A DNA stretch of 64,000 nt, taken from NCBI GenBank assembly GCA_963726795.1, contig CAVSDD010000004.1, positions 930,001 to 994,000 on the forward strand, read 5' to 3'. This DNA comes from Hyphomicrobium_A sp963726795. GTDB taxonomy: Bacteria > Pseudomonadota > Alphaproteobacteria > Rhizobiales > Hyphomicrobiaceae. Positions 26,194 to 34,619 of this stretch are shown in pieces. The translations under genes were made by a program, and so were the position numbers. Position 1 is the first letter of the stretch; each line of letters begins with the position of its first letter. The notes beneath the pieces were generated by a model. It did no database searches. It had not been told where the DNA came from and saw nothing but the letters and a program-made list of their open reading frames with translations.

Positions 26194-27351
26194 TCAGGCT
26201 TGTTTAACGCGCGCCGAGGGGACGGCCAGCTTGGCGAGATTGGGCAACTTGCGGGAGGCGGTGACGAGCGGCTCTTCAATCCATCTGTGCACGACGATTG
26301 CCGCTGCAATGCAGACGACGAGCGCCGTGCCCCATGCCAGTGAGGCTCCGGCGAGCCCGGTCAAACCGGCGGCAACCGCAAGTTTGAGGACCACCCCCAT
26401 GGCCGGGGCATGTATCAGATAGAGCGCGTAGGACGCATCTCCGAGCAGGAGCCCCGCACGCCACTGCGGCCGCCAGCCCTGACGCTCCAGCGTCACCAGA
26501 CCGAAGAGCAGCAGGCAGGCGATGGCGCCGAACGCGGCTGGGCGAAGATTGAAGTCCCATGCGGCCAGTGCGTCCGGGAAAAATATGGGCACCTTGATAA
26601 CGGCGACGGTCGCGACAAACCCGGCGCCGGCGAGCCAGAGAGCGGGCCGCGCCAGGTGTTCCCACCAGCGGCCGCGGACGATCAATCCCACGATCACACC
26701 CGCCCCGCACTGCGCGAAGGGCCAGACTTTGAGGAAGCCGAGGGGGGCATCGAAACCCATCACAATCGAAGCGAGCTGCCAGATAGCCAACGTAGCAATC
26801 ACCAGGATGCCGGCGATCCGGCTCACGATCAGCAATCCAAACAGCAGGTACATCAGCACGAAATATTGCAGCGTCCAGGCGACGAACAGAACGGGCGCTC
26901 CCGTGCCGCCGACAACGTCGGGATCGAGCGGCATGAGCACGGCGCTTTTAAAAAGCAGCACGGGGTCGGTCGGGACCTCTGTCGCGTGCACGAGGCTTTG
27001 AGCGACCCACACCGCGACGAAAACGACGAGATACAGCGGATAGATACGAAGCAACCGCCGCCAAAGGTAGCGGGGCAAGCGGTCCGGCTGGTCGACGTCG
27101 CGCCAGCTGTGCAAGGCGAAAACGAAGCCGGTCAGGACAAAGAAGAAATTCACCCCGGCCGAGCCGTTCGCCGTGAAAAGATGGGAGAACAGAGGTTCAC
27201 TGAAGTACTTGGGCTCAGCGACCTTGCCGCCAAGATGCCAGAGCACGACCAGCAGGGACGCCGCAGCTCGATAGAGCCGCATCGAGTTGAGCACCTCGCG
27301 ACGCTGCGCGGCAGCGCCCGGCGCGGGCATATTTGATCTGCTTTCCCCCAT
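26194..27351 (-). CDS. Acyltransferase 3 family membrane protein (OafA-like)
   Basis: The product (385 aa) has about ten hydrophobic helices and the family signature near the N-terminus, LNSMRLYRAAASLLVVLWHLGG, where the His is catalytic. GVNFFFVLTGFVFAL, RYLWRRLLRIYPLYLVVF and the C-terminal YALYLIHAPAM also match. These proteins O-acylate surface polysaccharides or other envelope carbohydrates; the acceptor here is unknown. The basic C-terminus ends ARVKQA. It stands alone between HIT and the COG3146 gene, and its upstream region is AT-rich compared with neighbours. Confidence 0.88.
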   Translation of the reverse strand: MGESRSNMPAPGAAAQRREVLNSMRLYRAAASLLVVLWHLGGKVAEPKYFSEPLFSHLFTANGSAGVNFFFVLTGFVFALHSWRDVDQPDRLPRYLWRRLLRIYPLYLVVFVAVWVAQSLVHATEVPTDPVLLFKSAVLMPLDPDVVGGTGAPVLFVAWTLQYFVLMYLLFGLLIVSRIAGILVIATLAIWQLASIVMGFDAPLGFLKVWPFAQCGAGVIVGLIVRGRWWEHLARPALWLAGAGFVATVAVIKVPIFFPDALAAWDFNLRPAAFGAIACLLLFGLVTLERQGWRPQWRAGLLLGDASYALYLIHAPAMGVVLKLAVAAGLTGLAGASLAWGTALVVCIAAAIVVHRWIEEPLVTASRKLPNLAKLAVPSARVKQA

Positions 27352-27415
27352 TACCCCACCAATAAAGTGGCCGCGGCCTCCCCCCGAGGCGCGCAGGCGC
27401 GCTTTCAGTGGACAA

Positions 27416-27447
27416 ACTATAATTACAACCTATGATTGCATAGTCAA
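27416..27447 (-). promoter_or_regulatory. Possible promoter of the acyltransferase gene
   Basis: On the minus strand TTGACT (27447-27442) is followed after 16 bases by TAATTA (27425-27420). A small palindrome CTATG-ATTG-CATAG (27430-27443) overlaps the -35 box and could be an operator. The block stands out as AT-rich in a GC-rich window. Confidence 0.4.
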
Positions 27448-27468
27448 GCATGGCGCAACCGCAGCGGC

Positions 27469-28650
27469 TCAGGGCCCTTTGCGGTAGGGGGCGTATTCCT
27501 TGAGCGCCGCGCCGGTGGCTGCCACCGCGGCGCGCTCCTCCTTGAGGTAGCGCGCGATCGCCCGGCGCAGCGCCGGGTCGCCGATCCAATGGGCCGAATA
27601 GGTGGTGACCGGCAGGTAGCCGCGCGCGAGCTTGTGGTCGCCCTGGGCTCCGGCCTCGACGCGCTTCAAGCCATGCGCGATGGCGTACTCGATCGCCTGG
27701 TAGTAGCAGACCTCAAAGTGCAGGCACGGGTGGTGCTCGTTCGCGCCCCAGTAGCGGCCATAGAGGCAATCCCCGCCGATGAGGTTGAGGGCGCCCGCGA
27801 CGTAGCGGTGGCCGCGGCGCGCCATGATCAGCAGGCAGCGGTCGCGCATCGTCTCGCCCAGCAGCGAGAAGAAGCGCCGGTTGAGATACGGGCGTCCCCA
27901 TTTGCGCGCGCCGGTGTCCATGTAGAAACCGAAGAACGCATCCCAGTGCTCTTCGGTCAGCGCCGCGCCGGTGAGGAGGTCGATCGTGAGGCCGCCGCTC
28001 ACCGCCTCGGACCGCTCTTTGCGCACGGTCTTGCGCTTGCGCGAGGCGAGCTTGCCGAGGAAATCCTCAAACGTCGCGTAGCCGTCGTTGTGCCAGTGGA
28101 ACTGCTGGTCGGTGCGCAGCAAGAAGCGCTGCGATTCGAGCGCCGGCCATTCCTCCTCGGCCATGAACGTGACGTGCAGCGAGGAGACGCCGACGCGCTG
28201 GGCGACGGTCGCCGCCGCCGCACCAAGCAGCCGGCGACGATCCTCGATGCCGGGACCGGGTGTGACCAGCAGGCGCCGTCCAGGTACGGGTGAGAACGGC
28301 ACCGCCGCCTGCAGCTTGGGATAGTAGCGCCCGCCGGCCCGCGCATAGGCGTCGGCCCAGGCGTGATCGAAGACGTACTCGCCCGAGCTGTGCAATTTGA
28401 CGTAGCAGGGCAGGCAGCCGGCGAGCGTTCCCCCTGCGTCCTCGATCGTGATGTGATGCGGCAGCCAGCCGGTCTGGCGCTCGCCGACCGTGCCCGCTTC
28501 CTCGAGCGCGTGCAGGAACGCGTGGGATACGAACGGATCGAAACGGGCAGGATCGGGGTTGGCGCACGCGTCCCAGGCAGCCGCATCGATGTCGGCGATG
28601 CGGGCTGAAACCCTCGCCACGGCTTCTGCTGGCTTTTCCGCGCGCGTCAC
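27469..28650 (-). CDS. COG3146/FemAB-like GNAT N-acyltransferase
   Basis: The product (393 aa) belongs to the predicted N-acyltransferase family (formerly DUF482, FemAB_like). Recognisable blocks are FVSHAFLHALEEAGTVG near the N-terminus, VFDHAWADAYARAGGRYYPKLQ, QFHWHNDGY, LASRKRKTVRKER and the C-terminal HFEVCYYQAIEYAI...VEAGAQGDHKLARGYLP. The family has a double GNAT fold; the acceptor is not known, although a peptidoglycan-related role has been proposed from fold similarity to FemAB. It is the last gene of a minus-strand operon after RidA and the GDPD gene. Confidence 0.88.
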   Translation of the reverse strand: MTRAEKPAEAVARVSARIADIDAAAWDACANPDPARFDPFVSHAFLHALEEAGTVGERQTGWLPHHITIEDAGGTLAGCLPCYVKLHSSGEYVFDHAWADAYARAGGRYYPKLQAAVPFSPVPGRRLLVTPGPGIEDRRRLLGAAAATVAQRVGVSSLHVTFMAEEEWPALESQRFLLRTDQQFHWHNDGYATFEDFLGKLASRKRKTVRKERSEAVSGGLTIDLLTGAALTEEHWDAFFGFYMDTGARKWGRPYLNRRFFSLLGETMRDRCLLIMARRGHRYVAGALNLIGGDCLYGRYWGANEHHPCLHFEVCYYQAIEYAIAHGLKRVEAGAQGDHKLARGYLPVTTYSAHWIGDPALRRAIARYLKEERAAVAATGAALKEYAPYRKGP

Positions 28651-28684
28651 TCCTCGTCCCTCTCAGTGCCGCACTCTCCGGCGG

Positions 28685-29434
28685 TCAGGGCTCATAGCCC
28701 TCGAAGATCGGCGCGTCGGCCCACCGTGCGGCGATCGCGCGCTCCTCGGGCGAACGCACTGTCCAGGTGAACAGCGGCATCCCCAAGACCTCACGCACGA
28801 AACGCGTGACCGGGGTCGGCAGGGCGCCTACCTGGTAGGCATAGAAGTCGGGTGCAGCAGAGTGCAATTCAAGCAAGTTACGCAACCGGTAGGCGCGTTC
28901 CTCGTCGATGCGCTCGCGCCACCAGCCTTGGCCTTCGTAGCTGCCGGAGACGATCCCGCGCGCGACCGAGGGCGCATATTCCTTCACCGCGACCATCACG
29001 CCCGGATCGAATGACATGAGCCCGATCGGGCCGGCATAGCGCTGAGCCTGCTCGGCAATCGTGCGAAGCAGGCGCTGATCGGGGGCATCCCATTCGCTCT
29101 TGATTTCGACCAGCAGGGGCACGCGCCCGCCGACGAGTTCCAAAAGCTCGGCGAAGGTGATCATGCTCGAAGCACCATCGCGATAGCGCAGCCGTTTCAG
29201 CGCGCCGGCATCGTGGGCTGCGACCGGCCCTGCGCCTTCGATCAGGCGATCAAGCGTCGCGTCGTGAAACACCATGGGCGTTGCGCATTGCGCCGCCCGC
29301 AAATCGCACTCGATGCCGTAGCCCTTGGCGATCGCCGCCTCGAACGCCTCGGTCGTGTTTTCGATCCGACCGGCGCCGCGGTCATGCAGCCCGCGGTGTG
29401 CGATCGGCTGCCTGAAAGCCGCGGCGTCCCGCAT
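28685..29434 (-). CDS. Glycerophosphodiester phosphodiesterase family protein
   Basis: The product (249 aa) is a TIM-barrel phosphodiesterase that releases glycerol-3-phosphate from glycerophosphodiesters. Catalytic and metal motifs are visible: AHRGLHDR with the first His, ENTTEAFEAAI, GIECDLRAA with the Glu-Asp pair, MVFHDATLDRL with the second His, and LLVEIKSEW. It lacks a signal peptide, so it should be cytoplasmic. It starts 2 bases after the RidA stop and is co-transcribed with it. Confidence 0.9.
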   Translation of the reverse strand: MRDAAAFRQPIAHRGLHDRGAGRIENTTEAFEAAIAKGYGIECDLRAAQCATPMVFHDATLDRLIEGAGPVAAHDAGALKRLRYRDGASSMITFAELLELVGGRVPLLVEIKSEWDAPDQRLLRTIAEQAQRYAGPIGLMSFDPGVMVAVKEYAPSVARGIVSGSYEGQGWWRERIDEERAYRLRNLLELHSAAPDFYAYQVGALPTPVTRFVREVLGMPLFTWTVRSPEERAIAARWADAPIFEGYEP

Positions 29435-29436
29435 CG

Positions 29437-29904
29437 CTAGTTTCCGATCAGCAGGATCGCGTCGACCTCGACCGCGCAGCCAAGCGGCAGGCTCGACACC
29501 CCGACCGCGGCGCGCGTGTGCTTCCCGGCATCGCCCAGCACCTGCACCACGAGGTCGGATGCTCCGTTCACGACCTGGGGATGGTCGGTGAAGTCGGGCG
29601 CGGCGTTGACGAAGCCGGTCAGGCGCACGAGCTGAGCTATGCGATCGAGGCTCCCCAATGCCGCCTTGGCCTGCGACAGGATGTTGAGCGCGCACAGGCG
29701 CGCGGCGGCTTGCCCCTGCTCGACGGTCAAATCGGCGCCAAGCTTGCCCTTGGTGACCGAGCCATCGGCGGCCTTGGAAATCTGCCCGGAGATGAAAAGG
29801 AGGTTGCCGGCGAGGAACGCGGGCACATAATTGGCAACTGGGCTCGGTGCGTCGGGGAGCACAATCCCTAAGGATGCAAGCCGCGCCTCGACCTTGCCAT
29901 TCAT
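29437..29904 (-). CDS. RidA/YjgF-family protein
   Basis: The product (155 aa) is related to RidA enamine/imine deaminases, which clear reactive 2-aminoacrylate. It is of the longer alphaproteobacterial type that starts LASLGIVLPDAPSPVANYVPA, then LLFISGQ, RLCALNILSQAKAALGSLDRI and a C-terminal VEVDAILLIGN. The Arg that binds the carboxylate in RidA (in the GxCxR-like strand HTRAAVGVSSLPLGCAVE) appears as HTR. AGGA precedes the ATG at 29904; a reading from 29934 is less likely. It is the first gene of the operon with the GDPD and COG3146 genes. Confidence 0.88.
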   Translation of the reverse strand: MNGKVEARLASLGIVLPDAPSPVANYVPAFLAGNLLFISGQISKAADGSVTKGKLGADLTVEQGQAAARLCALNILSQAKAALGSLDRIAQLVRLTGFVNAAPDFTDHPQVVNGASDLVVQVLGDAGKHTRAAVGVSSLPLGCAVEVDAILLIGN

Positions 29905-30082
29905 GTTAGTATCCTTCCACCCGGCCGCGATCACCGCTCGCTTCGCGCGCCTATTTGACCGGGCCCGGGTTGCTTTGCAATGCCGTCATCGGCGACGGCC
30001 GGCGATCCAATTGCTCGGGCGTTTTAACGACTGCCAGATAAGCTCAGCTGTTACCGACAGAGCTAAGGGGACGAGAGTAAGA

Positions 30083-30970
30083 ATGGCCGGATCGTCTAAG
30101 TTGTGGGTCGCCGTTTTTGGGGGAGCGCTTGCGTCGCTGCCGCTGGACGGCGTGGCGGCGGATCCCCAATCCGCGGCCATCGTGTTCCGGCCCCATCGCG
30201 CGGTCTACGAGATCACGTTCGATCACTCGACGCCCGGCTCGGGGGTCGCCGATATGAGCGGCCGCATGGTCTATGAGATGACCGGAAGCGGCTGCAAGGG
30301 ATACGAGCAGAACATGCGCTTCGTGACGCGCATGACCAATCAGGAAGGGTCGAGCCAGGTCAACGATCTGCGCACCTCGAGCTTCGAGGAAGTCGCCTCG
30401 CACCGCCTGCGCTTCTCTTCCAGTCAGTACGAGAACCAGAAGCTGTCCGAAGCCGCTCAGGGAAGCGCCGGTCCGGTCAACGGGGCTGCCGCCACCGAGG
30501 TCAAGCTGACAAAGCCGGAAAAGAAGACGGTCAAGCTGCCCTCCGACATCTACTTTCCCATCCAGCACTCGCTGGCGCTCGTCCAGTCCGCGCGCGAGGG
30601 CAAGAGCATGTTCACCGCGAACCTCTACGACGGCTCCGACAAGGGCGAGAAATTCTACGAGACGAACGCCGCGATCGGCCGGCGCGTCGAGCCCGGTGCC
30701 GATCGGCTGCCGGCGGTACCCAATGCCGACCAGCTCGCGGGGCTTGCCTCCTGGCCGGTCGCCATCGGGTATTTCGAGCCGGGTCCGCGCAAAGCCGACG
30801 CGGTTCCCACCTACGAGCTTGCGTTCCGCTTCTACGAGAACGGCGTCTCGTCCAGGCTCTACATCGACTACGGCGACTTCGCGATTCGCGGCGAGCTCAA
30901 GGAGCTGACGTTCCTCGAGGAAACGCCTTGCTCGCCGTCGGACAAGCCGTCTCCGGTCGCCAAGCCTTAA
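30083..30970 (+). CDS. EipB-family periplasmic envelope-integrity protein (DUF1849)
   Basis: The product (295 aa) matches the EipB/DUF1849 family, described in Brucella as a periplasmic beta-spiral protein needed for envelope integrity. A signal peptide ends near DGVAADPQ. The body opens with FRPHRAVYEITFDHS and SGRMVYEMTGSGCKGYEQNMRF, and ends with YIDYGDFAIRGELKELTFLEETPC. The two Cys (GSGCKGY and EETPC) are the family's disulfide pair. The ATG at 30083 gives the signal peptide; longer readings do not. Its stop overlaps that of DUF3572 by 4 bases, tail to tail. Confidence 0.9.
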   Translation: MAGSSKLWVAVFGGALASLPLDGVAADPQSAAIVFRPHRAVYEITFDHSTPGSGVADMSGRMVYEMTGSGCKGYEQNMRFVTRMTNQEGSSQVNDLRTSSFEEVASHRLRFSSSQYENQKLSEAAQGSAGPVNGAAATEVKLTKPEKKTVKLPSDIYFPIQHSLALVQSAREGKSMFTANLYDGSDKGEKFYETNAAIGRRVEPGADRLPAVPNADQLAGLASWPVAIGYFEPGPRKADAVPTYELAFRFYENGVSSRLYIDYGDFAIRGELKELTFLEETPCSPSDKPSPVAKP

Positions 30971-31248
30971 GCGTGCCCTCCGCCGTCGGCCTCGCGCTCC
31001 AGCACGAGCTGTGCCTTCGCGATGTCCTGCGGCGCGACTGCGCCGGTGGCGGCGAATGCCAGCAGCAGGCTTTCATCGTGCGACAAATGGTCAAGCACGG
31101 CCGCCAGCACGCGCGCGGTTCGTGCGTTCTCGCGCAGCTCGGCCGGCCCGATGCCGGTCAGCGCCAGGAAGCGGCCCAGCCGCGGGATGTCCTGGGCGAG
31201 GAATGCCAAGGCTGAAACAGCGATGGCCTCGGCCTGATCAACATCCAT
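30967..31248 (-). CDS. DUF3572-family protein
   Basis: A small cytoplasmic protein of 93 aa, all-helical by pattern: AEAIAVSALAFLAQDIPRLGRFLALTG, then ELRENARTARVLAAVLDHLSHDESLLLAFAATG. It matches the alphaproteobacterial DUF3572 family, whose function is not established but which is repeatedly found beside divK-pleD, as here. It is transcribed away from divK. Confidence 0.85.
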   Translation of the reverse strand: MDVDQAEAIAVSALAFLAQDIPRLGRFLALTGIGPAELRENARTARVLAAVLDHLSHDESLLLAFAATGAVAPQDIAKAQLVLEREADGGGHA

Positions 31249-31308
31249 TCACTTAATCCCCTGAATTTGCCCGCATCGGCGGCGCGGTAGCGTGTGTGCT
31301 CTATTTCA

Positions 31309-31323
31309 TTAACTGTTGGTTAC
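31309..31323 (+). promoter_or_regulatory. Near-consensus CtrA box upstream of divK
   Basis: TTAA (31309-31312), 7 bases, TTAC (31320-31323) differs by one base from TTAA-N7-TTAA. It lies about 85 bases before the divK start. In Caulobacter divK is under cell-cycle control that includes CtrA, so the position is plausible. Confidence 0.4.
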
Positions 31324-31405
31324 GGCTTGCAAAGCAAACTCCGCCCCGGCCGGTTCGTGAGAATCGGTGCAAAAGAGATTTGGGCGTGCGCAAGCGGTTA
31401 GAGCC

Positions 31406-31840
31406 ATGAACTTCCACGAGACAAGAAGTGCCGGCGACGTGCGCAGGCCTGAAGTCCGCCCGGGCAACCGGACGGTTTTGATCGTGGAAGACAACGAGCT
31501 CAACATGAAGCTCTTCCACGACCTTCTCGCGGCGCACGGCTACGCGACGATCCAGACCCGCAACGGTCTTGAAGCGCTGGAGCTCGCACGCCGCCACCGC
31601 CCCGCGTTGATCCTGATGGACATTCAGCTCCCCGAGGTGTCGGGCCTGGAGGTCACGAAATGGATCAAAGAGGACGACGATTTGCGCTCCATTCCCGTCG
31701 TCGCCATCACGGCTTTCGCCATGAAGGGCGATGAGGAGCGGATTCGCTCGGGGGGATGCGAGGCCTACATATCCAAGCCCATCTCGGTGAGTGGATTTCT
31801 CGAGACAGTTCAACGGTTCGTCGGCGACCCGCGCGCCTGA
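31406..31840 (+). CDS. divK: Single-domain response regulator DivK
   Basis: DivK carries the cell-fate phosphorelay signal between PleC/DivJ kinases and DivL/CckA. The receiver core is nearly textbook: TVLIVEDNELNMKLFHDLLAAHGY, LILMDIQLPEVSGLEVTKWIKEDD with the phospho-acceptor Asp72 (matching Asp53 in Caulobacter), AITAFAMKGDEE and YISKPIS with the conserved Lys. Starting at the ATG 31406 gives 144 aa with 19 extra N-terminal residues; the receiver proper begins 22 residues in. No strong ribosome site is visible, so the true start may differ. pleD follows after 31 bases. Confidence 0.95.
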   Translation: MNFHETRSAGDVRRPEVRPGNRTVLIVEDNELNMKLFHDLLAAHGYATIQTRNGLEALELARRHRPALILMDIQLPEVSGLEVTKWIKEDDDLRSIPVVAITAFAMKGDEERIRSGGCEAYISKPISVSGFLETVQRFVGDPRA

Positions 31841-31871
31841 GGCAACCCCTTGTATTGAGTAGTTGCGAAAT

Positions 31872-33242
31872 ATGACGGCTCGAGTTCTTGTCGTTGACGA
31901 CATCGTTGCGAACGTGAAGCTGCTCGAGGCCCGTTTGGCCGCCGAGTATTTCGACGTTCTGACCGCCGGCAACGGCAAGGATGCGCTCGAGATCTGCGAG
32001 CGTGAGCGCGTCGATGTCGTCCTCCTCGACGTGATGATGCCCGGCATGGACGGTTTCGAGACGTGCCGCCGGCTCAAGTCCAACCCCAAGACCCACCACA
32101 TCCCCATCGTGCTGGTGACGGCGCTCGATCAGGTGTCCGACAAGGTGCGCGGCCTGCAAGGCGGCGCCGACGATTTCCTGACGAAGCCGGTCGACGAGAT
32201 TGCGCTCGTAACGCGCGTCAAGAACCTGGCGCGTCTCAAGATGCTCACCGACGAGATGCTGATGCGCGCCTTGACCGGGCGCCAGACCGGCATCAGCGAG
32301 GACGCGGCCCTGCTCAAGGCCCTGTCCGAGGAACAGGCGCGCATTCTCGTGGTGGACGACCGGGCAAGCTCGTCGGGGCGCCTGCAGGAGTGGCTGGCGC
32401 AAATGCACCTGCCCAACGTCGTCGTCAATCCGCGGACCGCGCTGGCCCTGATGAACGAGCAGGAGTTCGATCTTCTGATCGTAAGCCTGTCGCTCGCCGA
32501 TGCCGACGCGCTGCGGCTTTGCTCGCAGACCCGCTCGCTCGATCGCACCCGGCATTTGCCGATCATCGTGCTGGTGGAGCCCGGCGACGAGGCCCGCCTG
32601 CTGCGCGCGCTCGACATGGGCGTCAACGATTACATCATGCGCCCGATCGACAAGAACGAGCTGATGGCGCGTGTCAGAACGCAGGTGAAGCGCAAGCGCT
32701 ATTCCGACCATCTGCGCAACCGTCTCGAGGAAAGCATCGAAGCGGCGATGATCGATCCGCTGACGGGGCTCTACAACCGACGCTACCTCGAATGCCATCT
32801 CTCGCGGCTCGTGGACGAGGCGTTGCGCTCGGGGCGCTCGCTGTCGGTGCTGCTCGCCGACATCGACCACTTCAAGAGCGTGAACGATACGCACGGCCAC
32901 GACGTGGGCGACGTCGTCCTGAAGGAATTCTCTGCCCGCTTCCGCCGCAACACGCGCTCCATCGACCTGCCGTGCCGTTATGGAGGCGAGGAATTCCTCG
33001 TCATCATGCCCGACACGAACATGTCGCGCGCCTACCAGGTCGGCGAACGCTTGCGCGTGGCGATCGCGGCCGATCAGTTCGCTATCCCGGGAGGTGGCGG
33101 CATCCATCTGACGGCGAGTGTCGGCATTGCCACGTTGGAGTGCCCCGACGACACACCGGAGGCGGTTTTCCGCAGGGCCGACAACGCGCTATTTGCCGCC
33201 AAGCGGCGTGGGCGCAATCGCGTGGCGGCCAACGCGGCGTGA
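31872..33242 (+). CDS. pleD: Diguanylate cyclase response regulator PleD
   Basis: PleD (456 aa) makes cyclic di-GMP when phosphorylated and controls polar development. Order: receiver 1 with phospho-acceptor Asp53 (VVLLDVMMPGMDG) and Lys105 (LTKPVD); a second, degenerate receiver used as dimerisation adaptor (ILVVDDRASSSGRL to DYIMRPID); and a GGDEF domain with active site GGEEF (371-375) and inhibitory I-site RSID (362-365), five residues before it. All catalytic features are intact. MTARVLVVDD at 31872 fits the family start. It forms an operon with divK. Confidence 0.96.
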   Translation: MTARVLVVDDIVANVKLLEARLAAEYFDVLTAGNGKDALEICERERVDVVLLDVMMPGMDGFETCRRLKSNPKTHHIPIVLVTALDQVSDKVRGLQGGADDFLTKPVDEIALVTRVKNLARLKMLTDEMLMRALTGRQTGISEDAALLKALSEEQARILVVDDRASSSGRLQEWLAQMHLPNVVVNPRTALALMNEQEFDLLIVSLSLADADALRLCSQTRSLDRTRHLPIIVLVEPGDEARLLRALDMGVNDYIMRPIDKNELMARVRTQVKRKRYSDHLRNRLEESIEAAMIDPLTGLYNRRYLECHLSRLVDEALRSGRSLSVLLADIDHFKSVNDTHGHDVGDVVLKEFSARFRRNTRSIDLPCRYGGEEFLVIMPDTNMSRAYQVGERLRVAIAADQFAIPGGGGIHLTASVGIATLECPDDTPEAVFRRADNALFAAKRRGRNRVAANAA

Positions 33243-33833
33243 TCGCCCGCGTGCTGAAAGATAAATCAATTCAAAGCGTAACCGTGCGGAGGCGCACGCC
33301 GGAAGGGCGTGGTCCGTGCAGAGGGGACGGCAGGCCGGTCGGCGGTGATTCGACCGTAGCGTTCACGTCACAGTCAAAGCTAACTTGCGTTAACTAAGGT
33401 CCTCTGTCAGATTACGATTTCGTGAGGGGCCTCGATACTATTGGCAATTGCAGGGACGGACCGAGGCCTTGGCCGGTCCCATGCGCGAGTTCGGTTTTCC
33501 GCACTGTCAGGTCCGCCGCATTTCCTGATAGTGCGGGAAAATCGTGGTTCGGTCTTAGCGGCTAGAGTGGCCTCCTCGTTGAAGCTGCATCGGGCCAGCC
33601 ACGGCACCAGGCGGGGAGTCAACGCCCTCTTTGACGATCCATCTGGTTACTAGACCAGGGTCCGTGACTTTCTCGGACTAACTACCCCGCTGCCGAGCGG
33701 AGTTGCGGGCCCTGGTCAAGCTTACCCGCCCCCACAATCCTCACCGATGTCCTGTGCGCTCCGTCGAGCGAACGAGTCCTTGCAACTTCATCGTCGCGCA
33801 TGTGCGGGATGGCCCCGCTCGCGACGAGCGCTG
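33243..33833. other. Gene-free region between pleD and rpmG
   Basis: About 590 bases with no convincing gene on either strand. Short frames of 60-110 codons exist, but they lack ribosome sites and have random-looking composition. The only structured element I see is the long hairpin at 33495-33541. A smaller stem CTGGT/ACCAG lies near 33644-33658. It may also contain the end of the pleD transcript and of the rpmG transcript. Confidence 0.5.
33495..33541. other. Long stable stem-loop in gene-free region
   Basis: The arm TTTTCCGCACTGTCAGG (33495-33511) pairs with CCTGATAGTGCGGGAAAA (33524-33541) along almost its entire length; only one bulged base and one G-T pair interrupt 17 bp. The loop is 12 bases. 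Because the stem begins with TTTT and ends with AAAA, it could end transcripts from both directions or be part of a small RNA. Confidence 0.55.
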
Positions 33834-34001
33834 CTACTTGATTTTCGTTTCCTTGAACTCGACGTGCTTCCTGGCGACGGGGTCGTACTTCTTGAACACG
33901 AGCTTCTCGGTGCTCGTGCGCGGGTTCTTCTTCGTCACGTAGAAGAAGCCGGTGCCGGCCGTCGAGAGAAGCTTGATCTTTTGCGTTACTGGCTTGGCCA
34001 T
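33834..34001 (-). CDS. rpmG: 50S ribosomal protein L33
   Basis: L33 (55 aa), a small component of the large ribosomal subunit. The sequence MAKPVTQKIKLLSTAGTGFF, YVTKKNPRT and KKYDPVARKHVEFKETKIK is family-standard. It lacks the Cys pairs of zinc-binding L33 forms, as usual in Alphaproteobacteria. A longer reading to 34028 adds nine non-conserved residues. It is the last gene of the minus-strand array after rnr and DUF983. Confidence 0.96.
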   Translation of the reverse strand: MAKPVTQKIKLLSTAGTGFFYVTKKNPRTSTEKLVFKKYDPVARKHVEFKETKIK

Positions 34002-34089
34002 GAGCGGGGGTCCGAACGTCAACTTCAATCAGGGAGCGGCACCATAGCCGCGCCGGGTGGGGTGTCAAGCGAGGGCAAGTGAGCAAGGT

Positions 34090-34545
34090 TCAGGGGTGCG
34101 TGTTCTCGCGCACACTGAGAGCAGGATCGGGTTCAGGTGCAGCGGGATCGTACGCGTCGGGCCCGCCGAAGCCGTGCATTCGCAGCGCCCACTGCAGGCC
34201 GATGAGCGCACCTTTGATGCGCGGCAGCAACCACAAGCTGAGGCCGATCGTGATCGGAAACCACATCGCGATGTGCAGCCAGTAGTCCGGGTGGAAGTAG
34301 TCCTCAACCATCAGCAATCCACCGATGACGAGATGCCCCACGATCAGGATCGTGAAGTAGGGCGGCGCGTCGTCGGCGCGATGATGGTGCAACTCCTCGC
34401 CGCACGACGGACACGCGTCCGCGACCTTGAGATAGGCGCGGTAGATCGAGCCTTGCCCGCACGCCGGGCAACGGTGCGAAGCGCCGCGGCGCATGGCGGC
34501 GGCGACCGAGCGAGGCTCAACATCGGATGTGATTGAAACTGGCAT
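34090..34545 (-). CDS. DUF983-family zinc-finger membrane protein
   Basis: The product (151 aa) has an N-terminal double CxxC zinc ribbon (HRCPACGQGSIYRAYLKVADACPSCGEE), followed by two membrane helices (YFTILIVGHLVIGGLLMVEDYF and IAMWFPITIGLSLWLLPRIKGALIGLQ). This is the DUF983 pattern; its function is not established. GAGGAG lies before the ATG at 34545, which decides the start over a frame that continues to 34638. It follows rnr, a pairing common in Rhizobiales. Confidence 0.88.
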   Translation of the reverse strand: MPVSITSDVEPRSVAAAMRRGASHRCPACGQGSIYRAYLKVADACPSCGEELHHHRADDAPPYFTILIVGHLVIGGLLMVEDYFHPDYWLHIAMWFPITIGLSLWLLPRIKGALIGLQWALRMHGFGGPDAYDPAAPEPDPALSVRENTHP

Positions 34546-34619
34546 GAACCACTCCTCGCGCTCAGGACGGCATTCGTCAACCTGCCAATGGACGCAAGGC
34601 ACGCGAGCTTTGGTCGCGC

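Noticed and set aside
31707..33107. 466-codon open frame on the minus strand
   Set aside because: Antisense to pleD, which has all its catalytic motifs. The antisense product is His/Arg/Ala-rich with no recognisable domain.
33366..33384. Additional CtrA site after pleD (CTAAC...TTAAC)
   Set aside because: The spacing between half-sites is 6, not 7, the first half is CTAA, and no gene starts downstream on the plus strand.
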